DNA of 64,000 nt from Rasiella rasia (GTDB lineage: Bacteria; Bacteroidota; Bacteroidia; Flavobacteriales; Flavobacteriaceae): positions 3,115,501-3,179,500 of the forward strand of contig NZ_CP049057.1 of the NCBI RefSeq assembly GCF_011044175.1. The letters are read 5' to 3'. Of the stretch, positions 53,819 to 61,632 are shown piece after piece. The notes below the pieces were generated by a model. It had not been told where the DNA came from. It ran no database searches and saw only the letters and a list, made by a program, of their open reading frames with translations. Numbering within the stretch: position 1 is the first letter of the stretch; each line of letters begins with the position of its first letter. A program made the position numbers and the translations under genes.

Positions 53819-55278
53819 GTAGAGTGTTTTTCAATTAAACTGGCAACTAACTTTCCTGAAATCAACGAGGGTGGTACACCTGGGCCTGGTACCGATAATT
53901 GCCCTGTGAAATATAAATTATCTACCTTTTTACTTTTTAGTTTTGGTCTTAAAAAAGCGGTCTGTAATAATGTGTTTGCCAAACCGTATGCATTTCCTTT
54001 GTACGAATTGTAATCGTCTATAAAATCGTTTATGCAAAATGACTCTTTAAATATAACGAAATTTCTCACCTTCTGGTTTGTGAGTTTTTCAAATCGAGTC
54101 ATTATTTTTTCAAAATAAATGTCGCGTATTTCTGATGTGTCTTCAAGGTCTGGAGCTAAGGGTATTAGAAAAATCCCAGCTTCCTTCCCATTAGGAGCAC
54201 TTGCCGTGTCTGTCTTTGATGGAAAGCTAGCATAGAACAAAGGCTTTTCTGGCCATGAGGGCTCATCGTAAATGGTATACGCATGCGCATCAAAATCTAC
54301 GTCAAAGAATAACGTATGATGCTCTACATGTTCTATTTTTTTGTCGAATCCCACATAAAACAATAGGGCAGAAGGTGCAAATGTTCGCTTCTCCCAATAA
54401 TGTTCAGTATACTGCCTATGTTGCTGTGGTAGTAACGTTTCAGTATGATGATAATCGGCACCACTTAAGATTATATCTGCGGAAATTTTAGTGCCATTAC
54501 AAGTAAGTGACGTTGCTTTCTTATTTTCTACGGTAATAGCACTTACCATAGCATTGGTCTTAATGGTAACCCCTAAGCTTTCTGCAAGCTGCTGCATACC
54601 TTGTATCACAGCATACATTCCAGTCTTTGGATGAAACGTACCAAGTCCAAAATCGGCGTAATTCATAAAGCTATAGAACGCCGGCGTGTTAGAAGGTTTT
54701 GCCCCTAAGAACAATACTGGAAATTCTAAAATGGCAATTAATCGTTTATTTTTAAACTCGCGACGAACTTCCTTTCGAATGGTGCTAAAAAATTGCCCTA
54801 CTTTTTTCATAGTAACAGGTGTTACCAATTCTAAAGCCGAAACTCCCGGTCTGTACACCAAGTCTTTAATTGCAATCTCATAGTTATCTTGAGCTTTAGC
54901 AATAAATTTTTTAAGTTGAACTGAGCTTCCAGGCTCTTCCTTTTCAAACGCAATACAGATTTTTTCTAGAGTATCTTCTATCGTAATAAAATCGTTCTCG
55001 CCAAAATAAACCGAATATGCCGGATTAAGTTTTATGAGATCGTAATAATCTGATGACTTTTTACCGAAATCTGCAAAAAAGCGCTCAAACACATCGGGCA
55101 TCCAATACCAAGTAGGACCAATGTCGAAGGTGAAACCGTCTTTGTGTAACTGTCTCGCCCGTCCGCCAACGGTGCTGTTTTTTTCGTATATAGTGACATC
55201 GTTTCCTGCCTTAGCGAGATACGCTGCCGCAGCTAAAGAGGAAAACCCAGAACCAATAATTGCTATTGTTTGCTTCAT
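53815..55278 (-). CDS. crtI: Phytoene desaturase CrtI
   Basis: FAD-dependent desaturase, 487 residues, converting phytoene to lycopene in four steps. The N-terminal dinucleotide fold IAIIGSGFSSLAAAAYLAKAG begins at residue 5, followed by VYEKNSTVGGRARQL-like sequence and DIGPTWYWMPDVF (52-64). The C-terminal signature YFTGQLSVPGPGVPPSLISG (about 457-476) matches the bacterial-type phytoene desaturase pattern. ATG start. It is the first biosynthetic gene after the MerR-type regulator, 49 nt downstream. Confidence 0.94.
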   Translation of the reverse strand: MKQTIAIIGSGFSSLAAAAYLAKAGNDVTIYEKNSTVGGRARQLHKDGFTFDIGPTWYWMPDVFERFFADFGKKSSDYYDLIKLNPAYSVYFGENDFITIEDTLEKICIAFEKEEPGSSVQLKKFIAKAQDNYEIAIKDLVYRPGVSALELVTPVTMKKVGQFFSTIRKEVRREFKNKRLIAILEFPVLFLGAKPSNTPAFYSFMNYADFGLGTFHPKTGMYAVIQGMQQLAESLGVTIKTNAMVSAITVENKKATSLTCNGTKISADIILSGADYHHTETLLPQQHRQYTEHYWEKRTFAPSALLFYVGFDKKIEHVEHHTLFFDVDFDAHAYTIYDEPSWPEKPLFYASFPSKTDTASAPNGKEAGIFLIPLAPDLEDTSEIRDIYFEKIMTRFEKLTNQKVRNFVIFKESFCINDFIDDYNSYKGNAYGLANTLLQTAFLRPKLKSKKVDNLYFTGQLSVPGPGVPPSLISGKLVASLIEKHST

Positions 55279-55327
55279 TTTTGTTTAACAAATTTATAAA
55301 TAATTTGAACAAAATTGATTTTGCTTT

Positions 55328-56245
55328 TCAACTTTGGCTATTTTTTAAGATTTTAAGGGCTTCGCTAAGTTCAGGGATACTTTTAATCAGTTTAACATTT
55401 TTAGGTAATTCATTCTGTTTTTGAGGATGGGTTTTACTTCCCATAAGCCATAACAAATTTTTATTCTTTACACCTATAAGTTCGTTGTACTGCTCACAAA
55501 AATCAACAATACTTAGGTAAGAAGGTTCTACTGTTAAGTAGGTAAGAAAAATTATGTTCTCATGGTGTTTTAATACCTCCTTTAGACTATTCATAGAGAT
55601 GTTTCCGCCCAAATAGATAGTATTCATACCCTGACTAATACACATATAATTTGCATACACTAAGCCTATATCATGAATTTCGCGATAAGGCAGAAAAAGT
55701 GCTATGGTAGGAGGGTTTACTAAAATAGATTTTGAATATTGCTTTTCAATATTTAGAACAATTTTCTGCTTTATCATTTCAGAAACAAAGCGCTCATGAC
55801 AAGGGTCTATGGTGCCAACTTGCCAAAGAATACCTAATTCTGTGAGTAAGGGTATAAATACCTCCTCAAACACTTCAGGAAATGTTCTATTCTCTAATAA
55901 ACGCTCATATGTTGTGGCAAACAAGTGTTGGTCGAATTGAAACATGGCCATTTTAAAATCGTATACCGAATGTTCTGCATCATTTGTTTTAGCAAGTTCT
56001 TTAACCAAATCTACAAGCGCATCTCTGCTTAGCCCCTTAATCTTAGAGATTTTGTAACCATGTTGGTACAAAAAGGTAACATTAAGCAAACGTTTTAAAT
56101 TGTCTAGATTGTAGTACCTTATGTTTGTATCGGTACGAGATGGTGTTAATAACGCATACCGCTTCTCCCAAATACGTATGGTATGGGCCTTTATGCCACT
56201 CAGGTTTTCAAGGTCTTTTATACTGAATTTTGTTTTTACAAGCAT
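55328..56245 (-). CDS. MerR-family regulator with cobalamin-binding-type domains (CarH-like)
   Basis: A 305-residue protein. The MerR helix-turn-helix lies at 6-75 (FSIKDLENLSGIKAHTIRIWEKRY), a helical B12-binding_2-like bundle at about 95-170, and a Rossmann B12-binding-like domain at about 175-300. In light-sensing CarH, W-x9-EH caps adenosylcobalamin. Here the pattern is W141 then E151-R152, so the His is Arg. The lower-ligand ExHxxG motif is kept as EIHDIG with H191. It heads the carotenoid operon and is a strong candidate regulator of it. Whether it uses B12 and light, as in Thermus/Myxococcus, or works without B12 (CarA-like) is open. Confidence 0.85.
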   Translation of the reverse strand: MLVKTKFSIKDLENLSGIKAHTIRIWEKRYALLTPSRTDTNIRYYNLDNLKRLLNVTFLYQHGYKISKIKGLSRDALVDLVKELAKTNDAEHSVYDFKMAMFQFDQHLFATTYERLLENRTFPEVFEEVFIPLLTELGILWQVGTIDPCHERFVSEMIKQKIVLNIEKQYSKSILVNPPTIALFLPYREIHDIGLVYANYMCISQGMNTIYLGGNISMNSLKEVLKHHENIIFLTYLTVEPSYLSIVDFCEQYNELIGVKNKNLLWLMGSKTHPQKQNELPKNVKLIKSIPELSEALKILKNSQS

Positions 56246-56267
56246 GTAATAAGGAAGATTGCTGTTT

Positions 56268-56302
56268 CAAATATAACATTAAACAAACTAGTATTGTACA
56301 AA
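56268..56302 (-). promoter_or_regulatory. Candidate promoter for the carotenoid operon
   Basis: Minus-strand TTTG (56302-56299), 23 nt, then TATATTTG (56275-56268), an exact TAnnTTTG box. The regulator ATG (56245) is 22 nt further downstream. The MerR-like protein may act here on its own promoter. Confidence 0.5.
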
Positions 56303-56325
56303 GAGCGCTCAATGACTAAAGCTTA

Positions 56326-56358
56326 TTGCGCTAAATTTTGATTAAAAGTTTATATTTA
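56326..56358 (+). promoter_or_regulatory. Candidate promoter for the FG-GAP lipoprotein gene
   Basis: TTG (56326-56328), 22 nt, then TATATTTA (56351-56358), one mismatch from TAnnTTTG, 28 nt before the ATG. It is interleaved with the divergent carotenoid promoter region. Confidence 0.35.
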
Positions 56359-56386
56359 CGTTGACCACCTTCGTTAATAGAAGATT

Positions 56387-59300
56387 ATGATTGATAAGAT
56401 TTTTAGTTGCATCCTTTTAAGTACAATTATAGGGCTGTTTGGCTCTTGTAATACAGATAAAGCCAATCAAACTAATAGCTATGCCGAGAGTCCGCTGTTT
56501 TTATTGATAGACGGAAAAGATTCGGGCATAGATTTTATAAACACATCAAAGGAAACACCAAATAGACATTTTGGGTACTATGAATATTTTTATAACGGTA
56601 GCGGTGTAGCTATCGGAGACATAAACAACGACGGATTACAAGATGTTTTTTTTGCCGGTAACGATACACCTAATGCACTATATTTAAATGAGGGGGATTT
56701 AACGTTTAAAAACATAAGTAAAAAAGCAGGTATAGTTTCAGATAATTGGTCTACAGGCGTTACGATGGTCGATATTAACCAAGACGGGCTGTTAGATATA
56801 TATGTCTGCAACTCGGGTCCCGATGCCGTAGATGCGCTATTAGCGAATCAGCTTTATATTAATAATGGTGACGAAACTTTTACTGAAAGTGCAGCCGCTT
56901 ACGGTATTGCTGATATTTCCTTCTCTTCTCAAGCCGTCTTTTTCGACTACGATAAAGACAATGATCTCGATTTGTTAGTAGTGAATCATTCAGATGTTAA
57001 ATATGGAAAAGGAATTCAAGGCTGGGAAAAATCGTTATCTGAAAAATCTGAAGCCGAATATAAAAAGTCGTGCAATACACTTTTCAGAAATAATGGCAAC
57101 AACACCTTCACAGACATAACAAAAGAAGCAGGGTTGTTTCGCCCAGGATTCGGACTTGGGGTGTCGATTTCAGATTTCGATGAAAATGGCTTTTTAGATA
57201 TTTATATCTCCAACGATTATTTTGTTCCAGACTTTCTATTCTTTAATGTTGGAAATGGAACCTTTAAAGAAGGAATTCAGGCTAGAACGGCCCACACCTC
57301 TTTTTATGCCATGGGTTGCGATGCGGCAGACATTAATAACGACGGTTTAATAGACATTAGCGTGGTAGACATGACGCCAGCAGACCACTACAGAAATAAA
57401 ACCCTCATGGAGTCTATGGACGTAGACCGTTTTAATTATCTGGTGAATAACAGACAGATAATTCCGCAATACATGTACAACACACTTAGCGTTAATAGAG
57501 GACGTGGTATTTTTAGTGAAGTAGCGCATCTTTCTGGTGTTGCACAGACAGATTGGAGTTGGGCTACCCTACTTGCAGATCTAGATAACGATATGCAGAA
57601 AGATATGTATGTCACCAACGGTTTTAAAAGGGATATTAAAGACAACGATTGGCGAATAGATTTTATTGAACGCAAAAAGAAGGACGGAATTGATGCCGAA
57701 ATTTATTTTGAAGAGCTAAAAAAAGCAAACTCCTTACCCATACCTAATTACGGTTTTAAAAACAATGGAAAATTATCTTTTGCCAATAAAACAGAAGATT
57801 GGGGATTGCAAACACCTTCTTTCTCTAATGGTGCGGCTTATGGCGATTTAGATAACGATGGTGATTTAGACTTGGTGGTTAACAACTTAGAAGATGTGGC
57901 TTTTGTGTATCAAAACACAACTTCTGAAAAAGAAGAACATCATTTTATACAATTCGAATTAACCAATCCAACCGCTCCAAATAGCGTGTTAAATGCTCAG
58001 GTGAAAATCTATGCTGGCGGGCAAACTCAACTTGTAGAGTATCAATTTGTAAGAGGATACTATTCAAGCATGCAGCCGCTGGCACATTTTGGGTTAGGTG
58101 CGAATACAAAGGTTGATAAAGCCGAAATTTTATGGACTGACGGCACCGTTACAACCTTGCAAAATCCATCAATTAATAAAAAACATACAGTAGATAAATC
58201 TCAATCTAAAAGTACTGTTGCTACTACACAGCCTCCAAAGCCATATTTTATGGACGCAATTTCAAGAGCGAAAGAAGTGACGTACAAACACACAGAGAAC
58301 AATTTCGACGATTTCAATAAAGAAATATTGTTGCCTCATAAACAAGCAGCATTGGGTCCTGCCATTGCAGTAGGAGATGTTAACGGCGATAGCTTCGACG
58401 ATTTTTATGTAGGAGGAGCTTTGGGGCAGCCTGCCCAGCTATATACTCAGAGTAATGTAGAAGGTTTTGTGCGTTCTGTACAACCCTCTTTTATAAACGA
58501 CGCCAAATATGAAGATACAGGTGCGCTATTTTTTGATGCAGATGCAGATGGCGATTTAGATTTGTACGTGGCAAGCGGTGGAGGTGGAGATGTTGCTACT
58601 AACAAAAAACTGCTACAGGATAGATTATATCTTAATGATGGCTTCGGAAATTTTAGTAAAAACAGTAACGCGTTACCAGAAATTACTTCTAGTACCATGA
58701 ATGTCACCGCAAACGACTGGGACGGTGATGGCGATTTGGATCTTTTTGTTGCGGGTAGAACAACACCTGGTAACTATCCAGTTGCACCACAATCGTATCT
58801 CTTGGTAAATGAAAAAGGAATTTTCAAAAATAAAACCAAAACACTGGCACCACAGCTAGAATGGGCAGGGATGATAACATCCTCCTGTTGGACCGACATT
58901 AATAAAGATGGGCGTAAAGACTTATTAGTAGTAGGTGAGTGGATGGGTATAAAAGCATTTATAAATACTCAAACAGGTTTTAAAGACCAGTCTAAGGCAC
59001 TTGGTTTGTCTGAAACCACTGGCTGGTGGTACAGTATTGTAGCAGCCGATTTCGATAAAGACGGAGATGAAGATGTGCTAGTAGGTAATGTTGGGCTCAA
59101 CAATAAGTTTCACCCTTCAACAGAAAAGCCATTGCATATTTTTGCTAACGACTTTGATGATAATGGCACACAGGACATTGTTTTAAGTAAACTCTACAAG
59201 GGCAAACTCACCCCAGTAAGAGGTAAAGAGTGTTCTACACAACAAATGCCGTACTTACAAGAAAGATTTCCGTCGTATAGCGATTTCGCTTCATCTACGC

Positions 59301-59734
59301 TCGTAGAGATTTATAGTCAAGAAAAACTAGATCAAGCATTGCATTATCAAGCCACTACATTTGCAAGCCTTTATTTAGAGAATAATGGCGACCATTTTGC
59401 TATTTCAGAATTACCAGTTGAAGCCCAGCTTAGCCCAATTAATGATATGACCGTATTCGATTTTGATAAAGATGGCAATTTAGATGTGGTGCTTGGCGGC
59501 AATATGTATGGTACAGAGGTTGAAACTCCTGCCTACGATGCCGGAAAAGGTTTGTTTTTACAAGGAAACGGTGACGGAACATTCACCAGTATTTTTGAAG
59601 TCAATAAAAGCGGTGTCTATATGCCTAATGATGTAAAAAATCTTGAATTAATTTTTATTTCAACCGAAAAACGCCCAGCTATTCTTGTAGCGAATAACAA
59701 TAGTGCACTTCAGCTATTGGCATGGATACGTTAA
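56387..59734 (+). CDS. CRTAC1-like lipoprotein with FG-GAP/VCBS repeats and ASPIC/UnbV domain
   Basis: A 1115-residue surface-type protein. A lipoprotein signal ends at LFGSC (Cys about residue 21). About fourteen calcium-binding FG-GAP-like motifs run along it, for example DINNDGLQDVFF, DYDKDNDLDLLV, DLDNDGDLDLVV, DADADGDLDLYV and DFDKDGNLDVVL, consistent with two beta-propellers. Between them (about 520-605) is an ASPIC/UnbV-type domain with YYSSMQPLAHFGLG and AEILWTDGTVTTL. Such proteins often sit beside SusC/SusD pairs in marine flavobacteria, but none is present here. The ligand or enzymatic role is unknown. Confidence 0.87.
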   Translation: MIDKIFSCILLSTIIGLFGSCNTDKANQTNSYAESPLFLLIDGKDSGIDFINTSKETPNRHFGYYEYFYNGSGVAIGDINNDGLQDVFFAGNDTPNALYLNEGDLTFKNISKKAGIVSDNWSTGVTMVDINQDGLLDIYVCNSGPDAVDALLANQLYINNGDETFTESAAAYGIADISFSSQAVFFDYDKDNDLDLLVVNHSDVKYGKGIQGWEKSLSEKSEAEYKKSCNTLFRNNGNNTFTDITKEAGLFRPGFGLGVSISDFDENGFLDIYISNDYFVPDFLFFNVGNGTFKEGIQARTAHTSFYAMGCDAADINNDGLIDISVVDMTPADHYRNKTLMESMDVDRFNYLVNNRQIIPQYMYNTLSVNRGRGIFSEVAHLSGVAQTDWSWATLLADLDNDMQKDMYVTNGFKRDIKDNDWRIDFIERKKKDGIDAEIYFEELKKANSLPIPNYGFKNNGKLSFANKTEDWGLQTPSFSNGAAYGDLDNDGDLDLVVNNLEDVAFVYQNTTSEKEEHHFIQFELTNPTAPNSVLNAQVKIYAGGQTQLVEYQFVRGYYSSMQPLAHFGLGANTKVDKAEILWTDGTVTTLQNPSINKKHTVDKSQSKSTVATTQPPKPYFMDAISRAKEVTYKHTENNFDDFNKEILLPHKQAALGPAIAVGDVNGDSFDDFYVGGALGQPAQLYTQSNVEGFVRSVQPSFINDAKYEDTGALFFDADADGDLDLYVASGGGGDVATNKKLLQDRLYLNDGFGNFSKNSNALPEITSSTMNVTANDWDGDGDLDLFVAGRTTPGNYPVAPQSYLLVNEKGIFKNKTKTLAPQLEWAGMITSSCWTDINKDGRKDLLVVGEWMGIKAFINTQTGFKDQSKALGLSETTGWWYSIVAADFDKDGDEDVLVGNVGLNNKFHPSTEKPLHIFANDFDDNGTQDIVLSKLYKGKLTPVRGKECSTQQMPYLQERFPSYSDFASSTLVEIYSQEKLDQALHYQATTFASLYLENNGDHFAISELPVEAQLSPINDMTVFDFDKDGNLDVVLGGNMYGTEVETPAYDAGKGLFLQGNGDGTFTSIFEVNKSGVYMPNDVKNLELIFISTEKRPAILVANNNSALQLLAWIR

Positions 59735-59737
59735 ACT

Positions 59738-59763
59738 AAAAAAGCCACCTCAAATGAGATGGC
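59738..59763 (-). terminator. Rho-independent terminator after tRNA-Leu
   Basis: On the minus strand GCCATCTC (59763-59756), loop ATTT, then GAGGTGGC (59751-59744), paired with one G-U wobble, followed by TTTTTT (59743-59738). It starts 3 nt after the tRNA-Leu CCA end. Confidence 0.75.
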
Positions 59764-59766
59764 TCG

Positions 59767-59852
59767 TGGTACCCGGGATGGGACTTGAACCCACACGCAA
59801 CTAGTGCACACGGCCCTCAACCGTGCCTGTCTACCAATTTCAGCACCCGGGT
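59767..59852 (-). tRNA. tRNA-Leu (anticodon GAG)
   Basis: Class II tRNA of 86 nt including an encoded CCA. The acceptor stem is ACCCGGG/CCCGGGT, and the anticodon stem CACGG/CCGTG encloses loop TTGAGGG with anticodon GAG. A long variable arm and GGTTCAAGTCC (T-loop) complete the fold. The D-arm TTGGTAGAC is standard for Leu. It follows tRNA-Lys on the same strand, with a hairpin terminator-like element between them. Confidence 0.95.
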
Positions 59853-59878
59853 AGCTATACTAACAAACTGCTAGTAAC

Positions 59879-59907
59879 AAAAAAAGTACCGCTACGAGCA
59901 GTACTTT
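59879..59907 (-). terminator. Terminator-like hairpin between tRNA-Lys and tRNA-Leu
   Basis: On the minus strand AAAGTACTGCT (59907-59897), loop CGT, then AGCGGTACTTT (59893-59883), an 11-bp stem with one G-U pair, continuing into TTTT (59882-59879). It begins 4 nt after the tRNA-Lys 3' end. Confidence 0.65.
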
Positions 59908-59911
59908 CTTG

Positions 59912-59984
59912 TGACTTGGCTGGGGCTCGAACCCAGGACCACCTCCTTAAAAGGGAGGTGCTCTACCAACTGAGCTACCAAGTC
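59912..59984 (-). tRNA. tRNA-Lys (anticodon TTT)
   Basis: A 73-nt tRNA without encoded CCA (genomic CAA follows the discriminator A). Acceptor GACTTGG/CCAAGTC, D-arm with TAGCTCAGTTGGTAGAGC, anticodon stem CCTCC/GGAGG with loop CTTTTAA giving TTT, and T-arm CTGGGTTCGAGCCCCAG. All arms pair. Confidence 0.96.
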
Positions 59985-60029
59985 ATAATTTCAATAAAAA
60001 AAGGGCTTGTTATTTCCCTTTAGCGGGTG

Positions 60030-60061
60030 CAAATATACTATCATTAAATTAATTATTCAAA
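60030..60061 (-). promoter_or_regulatory. Promoter for the tRNA genes
   Basis: Minus-strand TTTG (60061-60058), 20 nt, then TATATTTG (60037-60030): both boxes match the Bacteroidota consensus with ideal spacing. The tRNA-Lys 5' end is 46 nt downstream. This is the best promoter match in the window. Confidence 0.7.
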
Positions 60062-60098
60062 GCTATTAGAAAGAAAATTTTTCTTTTTCTAATAAATC

Positions 60099-60127
60099 TT
60101 GGTCAAGGTCTAAAATAGCTATTTTTG
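60099..60127 (+). promoter_or_regulatory. Promoter for aroK, probably giving a leaderless or very short-leader mRNA
   Basis: TTG (60099-60101), 18 nt, then TATTTTTG (60120-60127), an exact TAnnTTTG match. The aroK ATG begins at 60133, only 5 nt after the box, about where transcription would start. Confidence 0.52.
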
Positions 60128-60132
60128 TTAGA

Positions 60133-60651
60133 ATGAAAATAGTTCTAATAGGATACATGGGTAGCGGGAAAACTGCGGTGGGACAACAACTGGCAGAAGT
60201 GCTTGGGGTGCCATTTTTAGATTTAGACACGCAAATTGAAGAGGCCACACAGCTGTCTGTTTCTGAAATTTTTGAAAAAAAAGGAGAAATTTTCTTCCGA
60301 AGAAAGGAATTTGAAACGCTACAAAACTTATTGACGGCAGATACTTCGTTTGTGTTGGCAACGGGTGGAGGAACTCCTTGTTATGGCACCAGCATGCAAC
60401 AGATAAAAGAGGCTGCCAATACAAAAAGTGTTTTCTTACATGCGTCGTTAGAGGTGCTTTCCAAAAGATTGTTCATAGAGAAATCGAAAAGACCACTTAT
60501 AGCACATCTAGAAACGGAAGTGCTATTAAACGATTTTATTAGAAAACATATTTTTGAGCGTAATTTTTATTACCAACAAGCAACTTTTAAAGTGGATGCT
60601 AACAATGAAGTAGCAGCTGTAGTCGCGGCTATTGTTATACAACTATTCTAA
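60133..60651 (+). CDS. aroK: Shikimate kinase
   Basis: Phosphorylates shikimate in aromatic amino-acid synthesis. It has 172 residues, the family length. Walker A GYMGSGKTAVG is at 7-17, the shikimate-binding FLDLDTQIEE at 30-39, FRRKEFETL (Arg for substrate) near 55-63, and ATGGGTPCYG at 76-85. The lid KSKRPLIA lies near 117-124. ATG 60133 precedes the first strand by one residue, so the start is secure. Its last 9 nt overlap the convergent PyrR-like gene. Confidence 0.95.
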   Translation: MKIVLIGYMGSGKTAVGQQLAEVLGVPFLDLDTQIEEATQLSVSEIFEKKGEIFFRRKEFETLQNLLTADTSFVLATGGGTPCYGTSMQQIKEAANTKSVFLHASLEVLSKRLFIEKSKRPLIAHLETEVLLNDFIRKHIFERNFYYQQATFKVDANNEVAAVVAAIVIQLF

Positions 60652-61146
60652 CACCGCGCGGTCATTACCTTTTTCAAAAATAACCGAAATGTTCTCATTA
60701 ATGGATGTAGAGAGTGAGATGCCTTTGTAATCTGCTTTTACAGGGTACTTTTTATGGTTTCTATCAACCAACACCGCAGTTTTAAACTGACGTAAGGAAA
60801 CATCTAAAAAATGCTTTACACCATAAATCAGCGTGGTACCAGAATGTAGCACGTCGTCTACCAAAACCAAACTACTATTGGTGTATTTTTCAGGAGATAT
60901 GCTTGTAACAACTGGAGCTAACGGATTCTTCTTATCAATCTTTACTTTACAGAGGGTAACTTTAATTGGAGAAATCTTTTCAACAGCTCTCTTAAGCTTT
61001 TCGGCTAGTACATACCCATTATCCTGAATTCCGGCTATAATTACAACTTCTTCAGACACATTCGCCTCATAAATTTGATACGCCATGCGTCTAATCTTAT
61101 GAGCGATTTCAGTTTTATTCAATATTAATGTCTCCGTTTTTGGCAT
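60643..61146 (-). CDS. pyrR: PyrR-like phosphoribosyltransferase
   Basis: A 167-residue type I phosphoribosyltransferase. The PRPP loop is LVLVDDVLHSGTTLIYG (about 93-109), and LVDRNHKKYPVKADYKGISL matches the PyrR hallmark near the C-terminus. In Gram-positive bacteria PyrR binds pyr mRNA and has uracil phosphoribosyltransferase activity. Flavobacterial homologues are widespread, but an RNA-binding role is not established, and no pyr operon is adjacent. ATG start; tail-to-tail 9-nt overlap with aroK. Confidence 0.82.
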   Translation of the reverse strand: MPKTETLILNKTEIAHKIRRMAYQIYEANVSEEVVIIAGIQDNGYVLAEKLKRAVEKISPIKVTLCKVKIDKKNPLAPVVTSISPEKYTNSSLVLVDDVLHSGTTLIYGVKHFLDVSLRQFKTAVLVDRNHKKYPVKADYKGISLSTSINENISVIFEKGNDRAVLE

Positions 61147-61178
61147 TGCGTATTTTTTTCAAAGATACATAGTTATAA

Positions 61179-61556
61179 TTATTCCTCTTCGCCTCGTTCT
61201 TTATAGTCGTCTATGTCTCGACGATCTTTTTTAGTAGGACGGCCAACACCTTTTTTGCGGTAGTAGGTTTTAGCATACTTCAATAATTCGGTTTGTTCAA
61301 AGGCTTCTTTCGGGGTGTTGTCTACTCTATACAAGCCTACCAGCTTGGCGCCAACTCGATTTGGTGGAATATCTAGTACTTCAATTTGATAGTTAATTTG
61401 GTTTTTTCTAAATGAAATTTTATCTCCTGGAAAAACTTCTCTAGAGGCTTTTACAGTTGCATTATTAACCTTAACGGCCCCTTTTTTACATGCTTGTGTC
61501 CCTATATTTCGAGTCTTAACATACCGAATACACCATAAATATTTATCAACCCTCAT
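61179..61556 (-). CDS. S4-domain RNA-binding protein (Hsp15/HslR-like)
   Basis: A 125-residue basic protein. The S4 RNA-binding fold occupies about residues 1-60 (RVDKYLWCIRYVKTRNIGTQACKKG, then VKVNNATVKASREVFPGDKI). A basic tail follows, with YYRKKGVGRPTKKDRRDIDDY. In E. coli, Hsp15 binds 50S subunits carrying stalled nascent chains. ATG start. The gene lies 33 nt from the PyrR-like gene start on the same strand. Confidence 0.88.
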   Translation of the reverse strand: MRVDKYLWCIRYVKTRNIGTQACKKGAVKVNNATVKASREVFPGDKISFRKNQINYQIEVLDIPPNRVGAKLVGLYRVDNTPKEAFEQTELLKYAKTYYRKKGVGRPTKKDRRDIDDYKERGEEE

Positions 61557-61632
61557 ACAAAAGCACTTAATTCTGCGTTAACATAGCATACAAAAATAAC
61601 GGAAAATTGTATCTTGCGCACCTGAAAAATTG

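Noticed and set aside
59823-60023. A 66-codon open frame on + across the tRNA region
   Set aside because: It covers both tRNA genes on the opposite strand and reads as translated tRNA sequence; not a protein gene.
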